Assembly: GCA_041853585.1 (NCBI GenBank)
Contig: JBGZSM010000089.1
Span: 7,037-71,036 of the forward strand
Direction of reading: 5' to 3'
DNA length: 64,000 bases
Source of the DNA: JAUNKE01 sp041853585
GTDB taxonomy: Bacteria > Bacillota > Clostridia > Peptostreptococcales > Filifactoraceae
Shown here: piece after piece, positions 8,519 to 17,551 of the stretch
How positions within the stretch are numbered: position 1 is the stretch's first letter
Layout of the letters: each line of letters begins with the position of its first letter
Program-made: the position numbers and the translations under genes
The notes under the pieces: generated by a model
The model's input: only the letters and a program-made list of their open reading frames with translations
The model's database searches: none
Told to the model about the DNA's origin: nothing

Positions 8519-8885
8519 TGAATCGATATGATGATAATTTTTTATGACAAAGCGACGGAAATTGACGGTGAGTTGGAAAAATGAAAGCCGCCGTGAGCGA
8601 ATGGTAACACGAAAGTGCTCAGATCAAAGCGGATGGCAAAAAGTCAAACTATGGATTGGACTTGAAGCGTTCAACAAGAATTCTTGAAGTAAAATAACAA
8701 AACAAAAAATGATAAATTGTGTAGCTTCCTATTATATAGCTCTATAATAAGTCGATTTGTTTTTGAATCATTTTATCCGGATAAAATTTTCGCTTGAGAA
8801 ATTTTATATCGCTGATTCTGAAAACGGATTGCGCTGCTCGGCGAAGGGAAGCTGCAAAAAAAAGAGCAACAAGCTTTGTAAAACT
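8519..8885 (+). other. Non-coding stretch, no recognisable gene
   Basis: Only very short frames are present. It contains a perfect 12-base palindrome (CAAGAATTCTTG, 8675-8686) and a TATAAT box at 8743-8748 that may belong to the promoter of the following gene, though the -35 region is poor. It could be decayed coding sequence. Confidence 0.4.
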
Positions 8886-9161
8886 ATGGAAAAACATTTT
8901 GTGTATATTTTAAGTTGTGCCGACGATTCGCTTTATACGGGTTACACCAACAATCTGGAAAAGCGATTGAAGATGCACAACGAAGGAAAAGCATCCAAAT
9001 GCACGAGAGCGCGACTGCCGGTTGCCTATGTGCATATCGAGTGTTTCGACAGCAAATCCGAAGCGCTCAAAAGAGAAGCGGCTATCAAAAAGCTCAGCCG
9101 CAAACAGAAATTGATGATGATAAATGATGAACAGGTATTTCAACACGACAATGAGTCGTAG
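8886..9161 (+). CDS. GIY-YIG domain protein, UPF0213/YhbQ family
   Basis: A 91-residue single-domain GIY-YIG protein. The catalytic block reads VYILSCADDSLYTGYTNN, giving Y-I-L in place of GIY and Y-T-G for YIG, followed by the family's Arg (KRLKMHN) and the Glu of SEALKRE. Small proteins of this family have nuclease folds of unclear physiological target. The ATG at 8886 is preferred because homologues begin just before the VYIL strand; the frame is open further upstream to 8757 but that part looks non-coding. No strong ribosome site. Confidence 0.8.
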   Translation: MEKHFVYILSCADDSLYTGYTNNLEKRLKMHNEGKASKCTRARLPVAYVHIECFDSKSEALKREAAIKKLSRKQKLMMINDEQVFQHDNES

Positions 9162-9179
9162 ATGAAACGGGGGAGGATT

Positions 9180-9614
9180 TTGAAAACATTTCTTGTAATC
9201 GACAGTACCATCTTACCCGATGCATTTATGAAGGTGGTCGAAGTAAAAGAACTTTTGCGTATGCAACCAAGCAAAGGAATTTCCGATGCCGTTCGTGAAA
9301 TCGGAATTTCGCGCAGCACTTTTTACAAGTACAAAGATTATATTTTTTCTTTGTCCGAAGGCATGGTCGGCAACAAGGCGACGCTTTCCTTTTTGCTCAA
9401 AGACGAGCGCGGCATTTTGTCTTCGATTTTGAATCTCTTGTCGCAAAGCGATGCGAATGTCTTGACCATCAATCAGGATATTCCTATCAACAAGATAGCG
9501 AATGTATCGATTACGATTGAGATTGCACATTTGAACATCGGAATTCACGAATTGATTGAGCGGATCAGCGCGTTGTACGGTGTTGTCAAATGTGAGTTGT
9601 TAGCTTTAGAGTAA
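9180..9614 (+). CDS. pheB: ACT domain-containing protein PheB (UPF0735)
   Basis: 144 residues. The N-terminal half has the family's ILPDAFMKVVEVKELL and HTH-like SRSTFYKYKDYIF; the C-terminal half is an ACT domain (about 65-140, DERGILSSILNLLSQ). ACT domains bind amino acids, and PheB sits with aromatic amino acid genes in Bacillus, but its role is not settled. I chose the TTG at 9180 because GGGGGAGG lies just upstream; an ATG at 9162 would put that site inside the gene. A strong terminator follows, separating it from dnaG. Confidence 0.8.
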   Translation: MKTFLVIDSTILPDAFMKVVEVKELLRMQPSKGISDAVREIGISRSTFYKYKDYIFSLSEGMVGNKATLSFLLKDERGILSSILNLLSQSDANVLTINQDIPINKIANVSITIEIAHLNIGIHELIERISALYGVVKCELLALE

Positions 9615-9619
9615 GCGTC

Positions 9620-9656
9620 AATACTTAGCAATGAAAAAAATTGCTAAGTATTTTTT
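9620..9656 (+). terminator. Rho-independent terminator after pheB
   Basis: A perfect 13-bp stem, AATACTTAGCAAT with ATTGCTAAGTATT, a 7-base A-rich loop, then a run of T. Confidence 0.9.
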
Positions 9657-9712
9657 ATTTTGAGAGGAAATTTGTTTTTCTCGGCGAAATGTATAACTGA
9701 GGAGGAAAAGTA

Positions 9713-11407
9713 ATGGATAACGAGTTTATTTCTTCATTAAAAGAAAAAGCGGATATTGTCACCATCATCGGCCAATATGTAGAACTAAAACGCTCCGGTA
9801 ACAATTACAAAGCTTGTTGCCCATTTCATAAAGAGAAAACGCCGTCATTTATGGTCAATGAACAAAGGCAATCCTACAAATGTTTCGGTTGCGGAAAGGG
9901 CGGCGATGTCTATACATTTATTCAGGATATCGAGAATGTCGAATTTTACGAGGCGGTTCATATTTTGGCGGACCGATTGGGAATTGAAGTGCCCAAAGGA
10001 AAAAATTTCAATCCACAGGAAAATTCGATATTAAAAACCATCAAAGAAATCAATCTGACGGCAGGCCGTCATTATTATAAAACGCTGCTCAAAAACCAAT
10101 CGGCGCTTTCTTATCTTCGCGATCGCGGAGTGAGTGCCGAGATGATAAAATCGTTCGGACTCGGCTATGCGGACAATTCCTCAATGCTGCTTACAGAGCT
10201 CAGAAAGAATTTTTCGGAAGAAGAATTGATTCAAAGCGGGATTGCGAGCAAGCGAGAAGGAAATCTTCATCTGATATTCAGGGAAAGAATCATCTTTCCG
10301 ATATTCAACACGCGAGGAGAAATCATCGCTTTCGGTGGAAGGCAGCTTGGTGAATACGGTCCGAAGTACCTGAATTCCCCCGAAACGAAAATTTATTCGA
10401 AGAAAGATAATCTCTATGCACTTCAAATCGCAAGAAAAAATATTCAAAATAAGACTATTTTTTTGGTGGAAGGGTATATGGATGTTATAAGCATGCATCA
10501 GAATGGGTATAAAAACACAGTTGCCAGTTTGGGAACGGCGCTGACGATGGAACAGGCGCAGATTATTTCCAAACTTGCAAACAATGTATTCATTTTGTAT
10601 GACAGCGACAATGCCGGCGTTCAGGCTACGCTCAAGGCGCTCGATATTTTGGGCGAGGCGGGGGTGGATGCTCGTGTGATAACCTTACAGGATGCGAAAG
10701 ACCCCGATGAGTTTTTCAAAAAGAATACATCGGCGATGTTTCAGATGCGCATCGACGAGTCGCTGGACTATTTGCGCTTCAATATTGTTCAAATCGAGAA
10801 AAGATACGATATTTCCGGCTCTTTCGGCAAAGACAGTTTTGTCAAAGAAGCGGTTCAATTCATCAAGGAATATCTACAAAAGCCATTCGCCAGACAAATC
10901 TATGTAGAAGATTGTATCTATTACTTATCCGATAGAACTTCTTATTCCGTCAAATCGATTGGCGTGGATATATTTGGACAATTTTTCAGCACGAAGCAAT
11001 TTCAAAAGAATAGAGAAGAAAAATTTGTAAGCAAACTGGAATTTGAAATAGAAGAAGAAATTGACAAGAAGGAAATGACCATTTTGAATGGTCTGCTTAT
11101 AGGAAAAGTTTCCTTTGACGATATAAAAATAGAAGATTTTGTTCACAGTAAAAATCGAAAAATGTATCATCAAATTCAGCACAAGTTGGATGTTGATATT
11201 CAACCGGACTATTCGCAAATCCTCACTTCCAAAGAGTATGCCATGCTCATTAGGAGCGTTCGAAACACAAAATTGGATTTACGCATCGAGCATTTGGAAA
11301 AGGTGCAGGAGCAAATTTTATTTTCCCAAAAAAATGAAGATATTTCACTGGCTCTTCTGATTGGGAATTATATCATCAAATTGAAGAATAAGAAAAATGA
11401 GAAATGA
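9713..11407 (+). CDS. dnaG: DNA primase DnaG
   Basis: 564 residues. The CHC2 zinc finger uses Cys36, His39, Cys57 and Cys60. The TOPRIM core follows, with the EGYMDVISMH block (catalytic Glu) and the YDSDNAG acidic motif. The C-terminal part is diverged and should contact the replicative helicase. It makes RNA primers for the lagging strand. A GAGGAGGAAAAG site precedes the ATG. The stop overlaps the start region of rpoD, giving the classic dnaG-rpoD macromolecular-synthesis operon (rpsU is absent here). Confidence 0.97.
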   Translation: MDNEFISSLKEKADIVTIIGQYVELKRSGNNYKACCPFHKEKTPSFMVNEQRQSYKCFGCGKGGDVYTFIQDIENVEFYEAVHILADRLGIEVPKGKNFNPQENSILKTIKEINLTAGRHYYKTLLKNQSALSYLRDRGVSAEMIKSFGLGYADNSSMLLTELRKNFSEEELIQSGIASKREGNLHLIFRERIIFPIFNTRGEIIAFGGRQLGEYGPKYLNSPETKIYSKKDNLYALQIARKNIQNKTIFLVEGYMDVISMHQNGYKNTVASLGTALTMEQAQIISKLANNVFILYDSDNAGVQATLKALDILGEAGVDARVITLQDAKDPDEFFKKNTSAMFQMRIDESLDYLRFNIVQIEKRYDISGSFGKDSFVKEAVQFIKEYLQKPFARQIYVEDCIYYLSDRTSYSVKSIGVDIFGQFFSTKQFQKNREEKFVSKLEFEIEEEIDKKEMTILNGLLIGKVSFDDIKIEDFVHSKNRKMYHQIQHKLDVDIQPDYSQILTSKEYAMLIRSVRNTKLDLRIEHLEKVQEQILFSQKNEDISLALLIGNYIIKLKNKKNEK

Positions 11408-11424
11408 GAAAAGGAGATGTTCGA

Positions 11425-12555
11425 ATGGAACCAAATGATAAGAAAGCTCAAGAAGTAAATGTGCTCAAATCTCTCTTGGACAGAGGAAAAGAAGCCGGCT
11501 CGCTGACCTATGCGGAAATATCCGAGGCACTATCTTCCTTCGACATGGACAAAGATGTGATTGAGAACACATACGAAACCTTGAATCAGCTCGGTATCGA
11601 GTTGGTTGACGACGAGCAGAAGGATGAAAACATTGACATCTTTGAGGATGTTGACTTCGAAAAAGCACCTGATATCAACGATGACTTGAACATCGACCCG
11701 ACGGATATTTCGGCTCCGAAAGGAATTACCATCGATGACCCGGTGCGGATGTATCTGAAAGAAATCGGAAAAATTCCATTGCTCACGCCGGAAGAGGAGA
11801 GCGAATTGGCTCGCCGAATGGACGAAGGCGACGACAGCGTGAAGCAGTTGCTTGTGGAAGCGAACTTGCGATTGGTTGTTTCGATTGCCAAACGCTATGT
11901 CGGACGCGGAATGTTGTTCCTGGACTTGATTCAGGAAGGAAATCTCGGTCTTATCAAAGCGGTTGAGAAATTCGACTACAAAAAAGGGTTCAAATTTTCG
12001 ACCTATGCGACTTGGTGGATTCGTCAAGCCATCACGCGAGCGATTGCCGACCAAGCGCGTACGATTCGAATTCCGGTTCACATGGTGGAGACGATCAATA
12101 AATTGATTCGTGTTTCGCGACAGTTGTTGCAGGAGCTCGGTCGTGACCCGAAGCCCGAAGAGCTTGCCAAAGAATTGGATATGCCGGTTGAAAAAGTGCG
12201 TGAGATTCAAAAAATCTCTCAAGAGCCCGTTTCTTTGGAAACGCCGATTGGGGAAGAAGAGGACAGTCACTTGGGCGACTTCATTCCCGATGACGATGCC
12301 CCGGCTCCGGCGGAAGCGGCTGCCTATGCGTTGTTGCAGGAGCAATTAAAAGAAGTGCTCGGCACACTCAACGAGCGAGAGCAAAAAGTGCTTCGTCTGC
12401 GATTCGGATTGGACGATGGTCGTGCGCGCACATTGGAAGAAGTGGGAAAGGAATTCGATGTAACGAGAGAGCGGATTCGTCAAATCGAAGCGAAGGCGCT
12501 TCGTAAATTGCGTCACCCGAGTCGCTCGAAAAAGCTGAAGGACTATCTTGAATAA
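11425..12555 (+). CDS. rpoD: Primary RNA polymerase sigma factor RpoD/SigA
   Basis: 376 residues with all primary sigma regions: 1.1, 1.2 (DPVRMYLKEIGKIPLLT), the hallmark region 2 (LFLDLIQEGNLGLIKAVEKFD, then FSTYATWWIRQAI, which reads the -10 box), region 3 and region 4.2 with the helix-turn-helix VTRERIRQIEAKALRKLR for the -35 box. I chose the ATG at 11425, which has AAAGGAG upstream; a start at 11404 would place that site inside the gene. It is cotranscribed with dnaG and overlaps hflX by 1 bp. Confidence 0.97.
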   Translation: MEPNDKKAQEVNVLKSLLDRGKEAGSLTYAEISEALSSFDMDKDVIENTYETLNQLGIELVDDEQKDENIDIFEDVDFEKAPDINDDLNIDPTDISAPKGITIDDPVRMYLKEIGKIPLLTPEEESELARRMDEGDDSVKQLLVEANLRLVVSIAKRYVGRGMLFLDLIQEGNLGLIKAVEKFDYKKGFKFSTYATWWIRQAITRAIADQARTIRIPVHMVETINKLIRVSRQLLQELGRDPKPEELAKELDMPVEKVREIQKISQEPVSLETPIGEEEDSHLGDFIPDDDAPAPAEAAAYALLQEQLKEVLGTLNEREQKVLRLRFGLDDGRARTLEEVGKEFDVTRERIRQIEAKALRKLRHPSRSKKLKDYLE

Positions 12556-13865
12556 TGATGGATAACACAATACAAATTAAATACAATGCGATTCTCGTCA
12601 CCTTGGCAATCAAGGAAATGAACAATCGCGAATATATTGATGATGTCGACTCGGCGGTTTCCGAACTCGTCGAGTTGGCAAAAGCATCCGATATCGAAGT
12701 GCTCGGCAATATCGTTCAGAACAAGGACGCGGTGGATGTTACCTACTTTGTCGGCAAAGGCAAGGTGGAAGAAATCAAAGAATATGCCGAGCGTATGGAT
12801 GCGAATCTGATTATTTTTAATCATGAGCTTTCCGGCTCGCAGATACGCAATTTGGAAAAAGAAATCGGCATCGATGTCATCGATAGAACGATGTTGATAC
12901 TTGAAATTTTTGCCAAAAGAGCGATTACAAAGGAAGGGAAACTCCAAGTCGAGCTTGCCCAACTCAAATATCGCCTTCCGAGATTGACCGGATTGGGTGA
13001 AAAACTTTCCCGTTTAGGTGGGGGAATCGGAACGAGAGGTCCCGGTGAAAAAAAACTGGAGACCGACAAGCGTCATATTCAATCTCGAATTTATGAAATC
13101 GAAAGAGAACTAAAAGAAGTTACCAAAAATCGAGCAGTGCAGCGAGCGAAACGCATCAAGTCCGGACTGCCTATTGTCGCGCTCGTAGGTTATACCAATG
13201 TCGGTAAATCAACGATAGTCAATGCACTGGTCCGAGTTTCCAATACTTATTTGGAAGATAAGGAAGTCTTCGTGAAAGATATGTTATTTGCGACTTTGGA
13301 CACCCATCTTCGCAAAGCGACTCTTCCAAACGGCAATGAATTTTTACTCACCGACACCATCGGTTTTGTTTCTCGACTGCCGCATGCTTTGGTCAAAGCA
13401 TTCAAATCGACCTTGGAAGAAATCAGCTTTGCAGACTTGCTAATTCATGTCGCCGATGCGTCGGATAAAAATTATTTTATGCACAAGGAAACGACCGAGA
13501 AAGTTCTCCATGAGCTCAATATCTATGACAAGCCGATTCTCCTGCTAAACAACAAGATTGATAAGGTCGATGATTTCTTTTTTAACACGGAGAGCAAGAA
13601 TCAGCATTTGAATATCTCCGCCAAAAATGAGCAGGACATCCATCTGCTTTTACAAAAAATAAGCGACTATCTATTGGCGAGCTACAAAAAAATTGAGCTC
13701 TTTTTTCCATACGACAAATCCAACCTGGTCAGTGATTTGCATAGAAAATACAACAATATTGAAACGATATATGAAAACGACGGAATAAAATTGACATTGT
13801 ATGCATCGGCGGAAGATGAATCCAAGTACCGAATGTATATCTTGTCCAAAGAGAATCATGAATAA
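12555..13865 (+). CDS. hflX: GTPase HflX
   Basis: 436 residues. An N-terminal HflX domain with a Gly-rich GGGIGTRGPGE linker and a helical coiled segment precedes a G domain holding GYTNVGKST (G1), DTIGF (G3) and NKID (G4). HflX binds the 50S/70S ribosome and splits stalled ribosomes under stress. The ATG overlaps the rpoD stop (TAATG); a second ATG follows directly. It is the third gene of the dnaG operon. Confidence 0.93.
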   Translation: MMDNTIQIKYNAILVTLAIKEMNNREYIDDVDSAVSELVELAKASDIEVLGNIVQNKDAVDVTYFVGKGKVEEIKEYAERMDANLIIFNHELSGSQIRNLEKEIGIDVIDRTMLILEIFAKRAITKEGKLQVELAQLKYRLPRLTGLGEKLSRLGGGIGTRGPGEKKLETDKRHIQSRIYEIERELKEVTKNRAVQRAKRIKSGLPIVALVGYTNVGKSTIVNALVRVSNTYLEDKEVFVKDMLFATLDTHLRKATLPNGNEFLLTDTIGFVSRLPHALVKAFKSTLEEISFADLLIHVADASDKNYFMHKETTEKVLHELNIYDKPILLLNNKIDKVDDFFFNTESKNQHLNISAKNEQDIHLLLQKISDYLLASYKKIELFFPYDKSNLVSDLHRKYNNIETIYENDGIKLTLYASAEDESKYRMYILSKENHE

Positions 13866-14457
13866 AATAGAAGAATTATATTTACAAAACAAAACCTTGG
13901 CGGAGATTGCCGAGCAGTTGAATTTACCGATTCAAACCGTGGAGCAAAAAGTCATCGATTTTAAAATGAATCGTCTGACGAGGGAACATCAGAGCACTTT
14001 TTTGAGCAATATTTTGATTTTGGATAAAGCGAATCGATTGGACTATCTTCGCAGCTTATCCGAATCGGACAAAAATTTGCTTCACAATGAAGTCCATGAT
14101 TTTTTCAAAATCAAAAAACAAAATCCGGAAGATGTCGTCCTTGTGATTTGGCTGATTGGCGAAATGCATTTTGACGAATTTACCGAGATTTTGTGTCAAT
14201 TCACCGCGAGCAAAAACGGGAATATCAAACGCATCGTATATTCTGCGATGGGCAAATTGCAAAACGAGCGTTTCATTCCATATCTCAAAATGGGCTGCAA
14301 AGATACGATGATTCAAGTTCGAATGTATGCAATCAAGTCGCTCGGCAGATTTTCGTTCAGCCAAAAAAAAGAATTTTTTATCGGCATTTATGAAAATGAA
14401 ACCAATGAGCGAAACAAAAATATATTGAAAGAATTGATAGGTGATTGTGTTGAATAG
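13858..14457 (+). CDS. Unrecognised protein with N-terminal HTH and HEAT-like repeats
   Basis: 199 residues. The N-terminus (TLAEIAEQLNLPIQTVEQKV) has the pattern of a helix-turn-helix. After a linker, the rest is all-helical with repeated hydrophobic spacing (for example KRIVYSAMGKL then QVRMYAIKSLGRF), typical of HEAT/Armadillo repeats. I recognise no named family. The ATG overlaps the end of hflX by 8 bp, and the 3' end overlaps yigZ, so its translation is coupled to hflX and yigZ. A frame extending to 13801 lies within hflX and is not used. Confidence 0.65.
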   Translation: MNKIEELYLQNKTLAEIAEQLNLPIQTVEQKVIDFKMNRLTREHQSTFLSNILILDKANRLDYLRSLSESDKNLLHNEVHDFFKIKKQNPEDVVLVIWLIGEMHFDEFTEILCQFTASKNGNIKRIVYSAMGKLQNERFIPYLKMGCKDTMIQVRMYAIKSLGRFSFSQKKEFFIGIYENETNERNKNILKELIGDCVE

Positions 14458-15112
14458 TTTTTATTCGGTGCTTCATTCATCCGAAACGATGATTGAAATC
14501 GAAAAATCAAAGTTTATTTCCTATGTCAAGCCGGTTGAAACCGAGCAGGAGGCGACGGATTTTATAAACAGCATCAAAAAAAAGCATTATGACGCCACGC
14601 ATAATGTGTCGGCTTTTTACCTGCGCGAAAATTCTTTTTACAAAAGAAGTTCCGATGACGGAGAGCCGAGCGGAACTGCCGGAATGCCGGCGCTGCAAAC
14701 CATGGTGAATCGAGGAATCATCGATGTATGCGTTGTCATCACGAGATATTTCGGCGGAACTAAGCTTGGAACGGGCGGTTTGGTCAGGGCTTATACCGAA
14801 TCGACCAACAAAGGTTTGGATAACGCTAAAGTCATAGAGTTTCACAAAATGAAGGAGTACATCCTGACCTTGAGCTACGATTTGCTCAGCAGCATTCAAT
14901 ATCATCTCAAGAAAAAGGATATTTTGGTGCTCGATACCATCTACGAAGAGAATATTAAAATTCATATTCTGTTGAAAGAATCGGAAACGGATATTCTGAC
15001 GGATTTAATCAATTTGACATCGTCTCAGATTATAATCGAGGAAGGCGAGCAAAAATATATTGCACAGGAAGACGGAAAAGTAATAGCAAGCAAAGAAGTG
15101 ACGGAGAGGTAA
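14450..15112 (+). CDS. yigZ: YigZ/IMPACT family protein
   Basis: About 220 residues: an N-terminal IMPACT/UPF0029 domain (IEKSKFISYVKP, then DDGEPSGTAGMPAL and RYFGGTKLGTGGLVRAY, all hallmark segments) and a C-terminal DUF1949 ferredoxin-like domain. The molecular role in bacteria is uncertain; eukaryotic IMPACT modulates Gcn2. The start is ambiguous: GTG at 14441, GTG at 14447 or TTG at 14450. I prefer the TTG, which has an AGGTG-like site upstream. It overlaps the previous gene by 8 bp. Confidence 0.85.
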   Translation: MNSFYSVLHSSETMIEIEKSKFISYVKPVETEQEATDFINSIKKKHYDATHNVSAFYLRENSFYKRSSDDGEPSGTAGMPALQTMVNRGIIDVCVVITRYFGGTKLGTGGLVRAYTESTNKGLDNAKVIEFHKMKEYILTLSYDLLSSIQYHLKKKDILVLDTIYEENIKIHILLKESETDILTDLINLTSSQIIIEEGEQKYIAQEDGKVIASKEVTER

Positions 15113-15114
15113 GT

Positions 15115-15855
15115 ATGAATATCGAAGAAAGAATACAAAAAACGGTTGATTGGCTCAAAGAAATCGGCGAAAGCGCAAAAGTAAACGGCATGTTGGTCGG
15201 CGTTTCGGGCGGCATCGATTCGGCAGTGGTGGCTCATCTGATTAAAAGAGCATATCCCGAAAATTCCATTGGCGTCATTTTGCCAATCAAAAGCAGCGAT
15301 CAGGATTTGGAAGATGCGGAGGAATTGATAAAAAGCTGCCATATCCGAAGATTGTGCATCGATTTGACGGAAGAAAACCGGTCGCTTCTTCAAAAAGTCA
15401 AGCTGGCAATGGGCGATGCTTATCAAGAAGAATACAATCGAATGAGCGATGCAAATATGCGTGCAAGACTTCGTATGACCACGCTTTATACGATTGCGAA
15501 CAATTTGAACTATATGGTGGTGGGAACGGATAATGCGGCGGAAATTTTAACCGGATATTTTACCAAATACGGCGACGGGGGAGTGGATATTCTGCCGATC
15601 GCGCATCTGCTCAAATCGGAAGTCTATGAATGGGCGAAGGTTTTGGGCGTACCGCAGAGCATCATCAACAAATCACCGTCGGCGGGACTTTGGGAAGGGC
15701 AGACCGACGAAGCGGAACTCGGCACATCCTACCGATACATCGACGACTATATTAAAGGAAATGAGATTCCGCAAAAAGATAGAGAAATTATCGAATCGCT
15801 CCATAGAAAAACCGAGCATAAGAGACATACACCAACCACTCCACCAAAGTTTTAG
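15115..15855 (+). CDS. nadE: NH3-dependent NAD+ synthetase NadE
   Basis: 246 residues, the short single-domain type without a glutaminase, so it should use ammonia. The ATP-pyrophosphatase loop SGGIDS is at residues 31-36, and the NAD-site segments GTDNAAEILTGYFTKYGDGG and PSAGLWEGQTDE are intact. It makes NAD+ from nicotinate adenine dinucleotide. GAGAGG lies just before the ATG, and it is the last gene of the dnaG operon. I see no clear terminator directly after it. Confidence 0.93.
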   Translation: MNIEERIQKTVDWLKEIGESAKVNGMLVGVSGGIDSAVVAHLIKRAYPENSIGVILPIKSSDQDLEDAEELIKSCHIRRLCIDLTEENRSLLQKVKLAMGDAYQEEYNRMSDANMRARLRMTTLYTIANNLNYMVVGTDNAAEILTGYFTKYGDGGVDILPIAHLLKSEVYEWAKVLGVPQSIINKSPSAGLWEGQTDEAELGTSYRYIDDYIKGNEIPQKDREIIESLHRKTEHKRHTPTTPPKF

Positions 15856-15972
15856 CCTGTGGTTTAAGAAAAAATGGTAATTGTTGAAAAAAATTGGAAA
15901 TGATACCTGTAAGGTTAAATAGTATTTTCAAACAAAGAAACGGAATATTATAGTGTCGAATTCGGAGGAAAT

Positions 15973-16572
15973 ATGAAATTATTTTTGTGTTCTCATTTTG
16001 CGGAAGTAGGAACTTTGTTGGAAGATGAAGTAGCTGGAAAAAATGTGGTTTTTGTTCCGACAGCATCCATCATTGAGGAATATAAAGGATATGTAGAGAC
16101 TGCACACAACTTGTGGGAAGAAATGAATGCAAATATTATAGAAGTTGAAATTTCTACAACATCAACGAAAGAAATCGAAAAAGCTTTTGAGAAGGCGGAT
16201 ATTCTTTATTTTACCGGTGGAAATACATTTTTCCTAATAGACTGGTTGAGAAAAACCGGAACAGATCAATTGATTAAGAAGCATTTAGCAAACGGAAAAC
16301 TTTATGTGGGAGAATCCGGAGGAGCAATAGTTTGTGCTTCGGAGCTTTCGTATATAAAACCAATGGATGAAGTGCCAAATGGTTTTTCACAAAAAGACTA
16401 TGCGGGATTAGGATTGATTGATTTCTATGTAGTTCCTCATTATCTATGTCCTCCATTCGAAAAATGTTCACAGCAAATTCTTGACGAAAATCCGGATTTG
16501 AATATATGTGCTATCAGTAATTCGCAAGCGATTCTTGTTGAGAACGGAAATAAAACGAAACTGAATGTATAG
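15973..16572 (+). CDS. Peptidase E-like (S51 family) protein
   Basis: 199 residues in the flavodoxin-like class I glutamine amidotransferase fold. The nucleophile elbow is GESGGAIV near residue 115, where S51 members have GxSAG; the strand before it reads ILYFTGGNTF, the family's GGN motif. Known members cleave N-terminal Asp dipeptides, and many diverged homologues have unknown substrates. A GGAGGAAAT site precedes the ATG and a good terminator follows, so it is probably a single-gene unit. Confidence 0.75.
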   Translation: MKLFLCSHFAEVGTLLEDEVAGKNVVFVPTASIIEEYKGYVETAHNLWEEMNANIIEVEISTTSTKEIEKAFEKADILYFTGGNTFFLIDWLRKTGTDQLIKKHLANGKLYVGESGGAIVCASELSYIKPMDEVPNGFSQKDYAGLGLIDFYVVPHYLCPPFEKCSQQILDENPDLNICAISNSQAILVENGNKTKLNV

Positions 16573-16592
16573 TGTTTGAACAAATAATTGTA

Positions 16593-16624
16593 AAAGTGAT
16601 TAGAAGAATTTAATCGCTTTTTTT
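16593..16624 (+). terminator. Rho-independent terminator after the peptidase E-like gene
   Basis: AAAGTGATTA pairs with TAATCGCTTT (one G-T pair) around an 8-base loop, followed by a T-run. Confidence 0.85.
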
Positions 16625-16649
16625 ATGAATTAAATTTCAGGAGGGAAAT

Positions 16650-17135
16650 ATGTCAAACATTGATTGTGGATTTATAGCAGAGAATTCTTGGTTTCGATAT
16701 CGAACGGGCGGCATTTTGATCAAAGATAACAAAATGCTTTTTATACAATCGAAGGAGGACAATTACTATTATATGATAGGCGGAGCCGTTCATCATGGCG
16801 AAACTTCAAAATCATGCATCGAAAGAGAAGTCTTTGAAGAATCGGGGATTATGGCTCATGCAAAATATCTTGCGGTGGTCTGCGAAAATTTTTTCAAAGG
16901 CAGGGGAGGGAAGATTGACGGTTTGGATTGTCATACCCTCGAATTTTATTATTTTATGGAAATTGAAAATATGGACCATCTCAAAGAAAAAACGGATACC
17001 GGAGAAGAACTGATTTGGTTGTCGTTGGAAGATGTTGAGAAAAGCAATATCAAACCCGCATTTATCAAAGAGCGAATCCATGAAATTCTAAAGTCAAAGC
17101 AAACGATTCATATTTTGGAAGAAAGAGATCGGTAA
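16650..17135 (+). CDS. NUDIX hydrolase
   Basis: 161 residues. The Nudix box is complete: G-x5-E-x7-REVFEESG within GGAVHHGETSKSCIEREV, with the metal-binding Glu residues present. It hydrolyses nucleoside diphosphate-linked compounds; the substrate cannot be read from the sequence. A CAGGAGGG site lies before the ATG. A separate unit after the preceding terminator. Confidence 0.85.
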   Translation: MSNIDCGFIAENSWFRYRTGGILIKDNKMLFIQSKEDNYYYMIGGAVHHGETSKSCIEREVFEESGIMAHAKYLAVVCENFFKGRGGKIDGLDCHTLEFYYFMEIENMDHLKEKTDTGEELIWLSLEDVEKSNIKPAFIKERIHEILKSKQTIHILEERDR

Positions 17136-17245
17136 TATGTGAGTGGGAATTTCCCGTTCTACTTAACATAATTCCATTTTTATTTTCAGTCTTGGAAATT
17201 GGTTTCCGAGTTTCTCCGTAAATCTCATTGTCTAAACGCAAGTAG

Positions 17246-17368
17246 TTTACAAATCTAAAAGATATGATATAATATTAATAGATAGCTGACCGTTAAAGAC
17301 GGTTCGCCTAAGTTAATGATTTTAAATGAAAACCACTGTAAACTTCGACAAATACAGTGGTTTTCTTA
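17246..17368 (+). ncRNA. Candidate antitoxin small RNA of a type I toxin-antitoxin locus
   Basis: TTTACA (17246-17251), a 16-bp spacer and TATAAT (17268-17273) form a promoter; the RNA should begin near GATAGCTGACC at 17281. It has a 5' hairpin (ACCGT/ACGGT) and ends in the strong hairpin AAAACCACTGTA (17329-17340) with TACAGTGGTTTT (17353-17364), about 88 nt in all. It faces the toxin gene tail-to-tail and shares the terminator region with it, the layout of known Fst/TxpA-type loci where the 3' overlap mediates antisense pairing. No coding frame inside. Confidence 0.65.
17329..17364. terminator. Bidirectional terminator shared by antitoxin RNA and toxin mRNA
   Basis: A perfect 12-bp stem, AAAACCACTGTA with TACAGTGGTTTT, around a 12-base loop. 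Both strands give T-rich 3' sides (TTTTCTT on plus, TTTTCATTT on minus). Confidence 0.85.
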
Positions 17369-17372
17369 TGCT

Positions 17373-17492
17373 CTATTTCTTAGACTTTTTGTCCTTTTTA
17401 AATAGGGCCATGATACTTACCGCAAGCGCGGCAATCATAATTAGAATGGTAGCTGCTTGAAAAACCAAGCTTACCGCTTCATAATTCGACAT
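17373..17492 (-). CDS. Small holin-like type I toxin, 39 aa
   Basis: A short N-terminus (MSNYEAVSL), one hydrophobic helix at about residues 9-30, then a strongly basic tail (KKDKKSKK). This is the pattern of the putative holin-like toxin families (TxpA/BsrG/Hol-Tox type), membrane-acting peptides repressed by antisense RNA. GGGGG lies 9 bases upstream of the ATG at 17492; another in-frame ATG at 17498 is too close to that site. Promoter: TTGTTT (17581-17576), 18 bp, TATAAT (17557-17552), giving a leader of about 50 nt. The convergent small RNA sits directly past its stop. Confidence 0.7.
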   Translation of the reverse strand: MSNYEAVSLVFQAATILIMIAALAVSIMALFKKDKKSKK

Positions 17493-17551
17493 CAGCATCA
17501 CCCCCAATCTTAAGAGATTAGGGCAAACCATCTGTATCAGCTATCTGATTT

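Noticed and set aside
8675..8686. Perfect 12-base palindrome CAAGAATTCTTG as an operator
   Set aside because: Too short and isolated to support a regulator; no repeat of it was found near other promoters.
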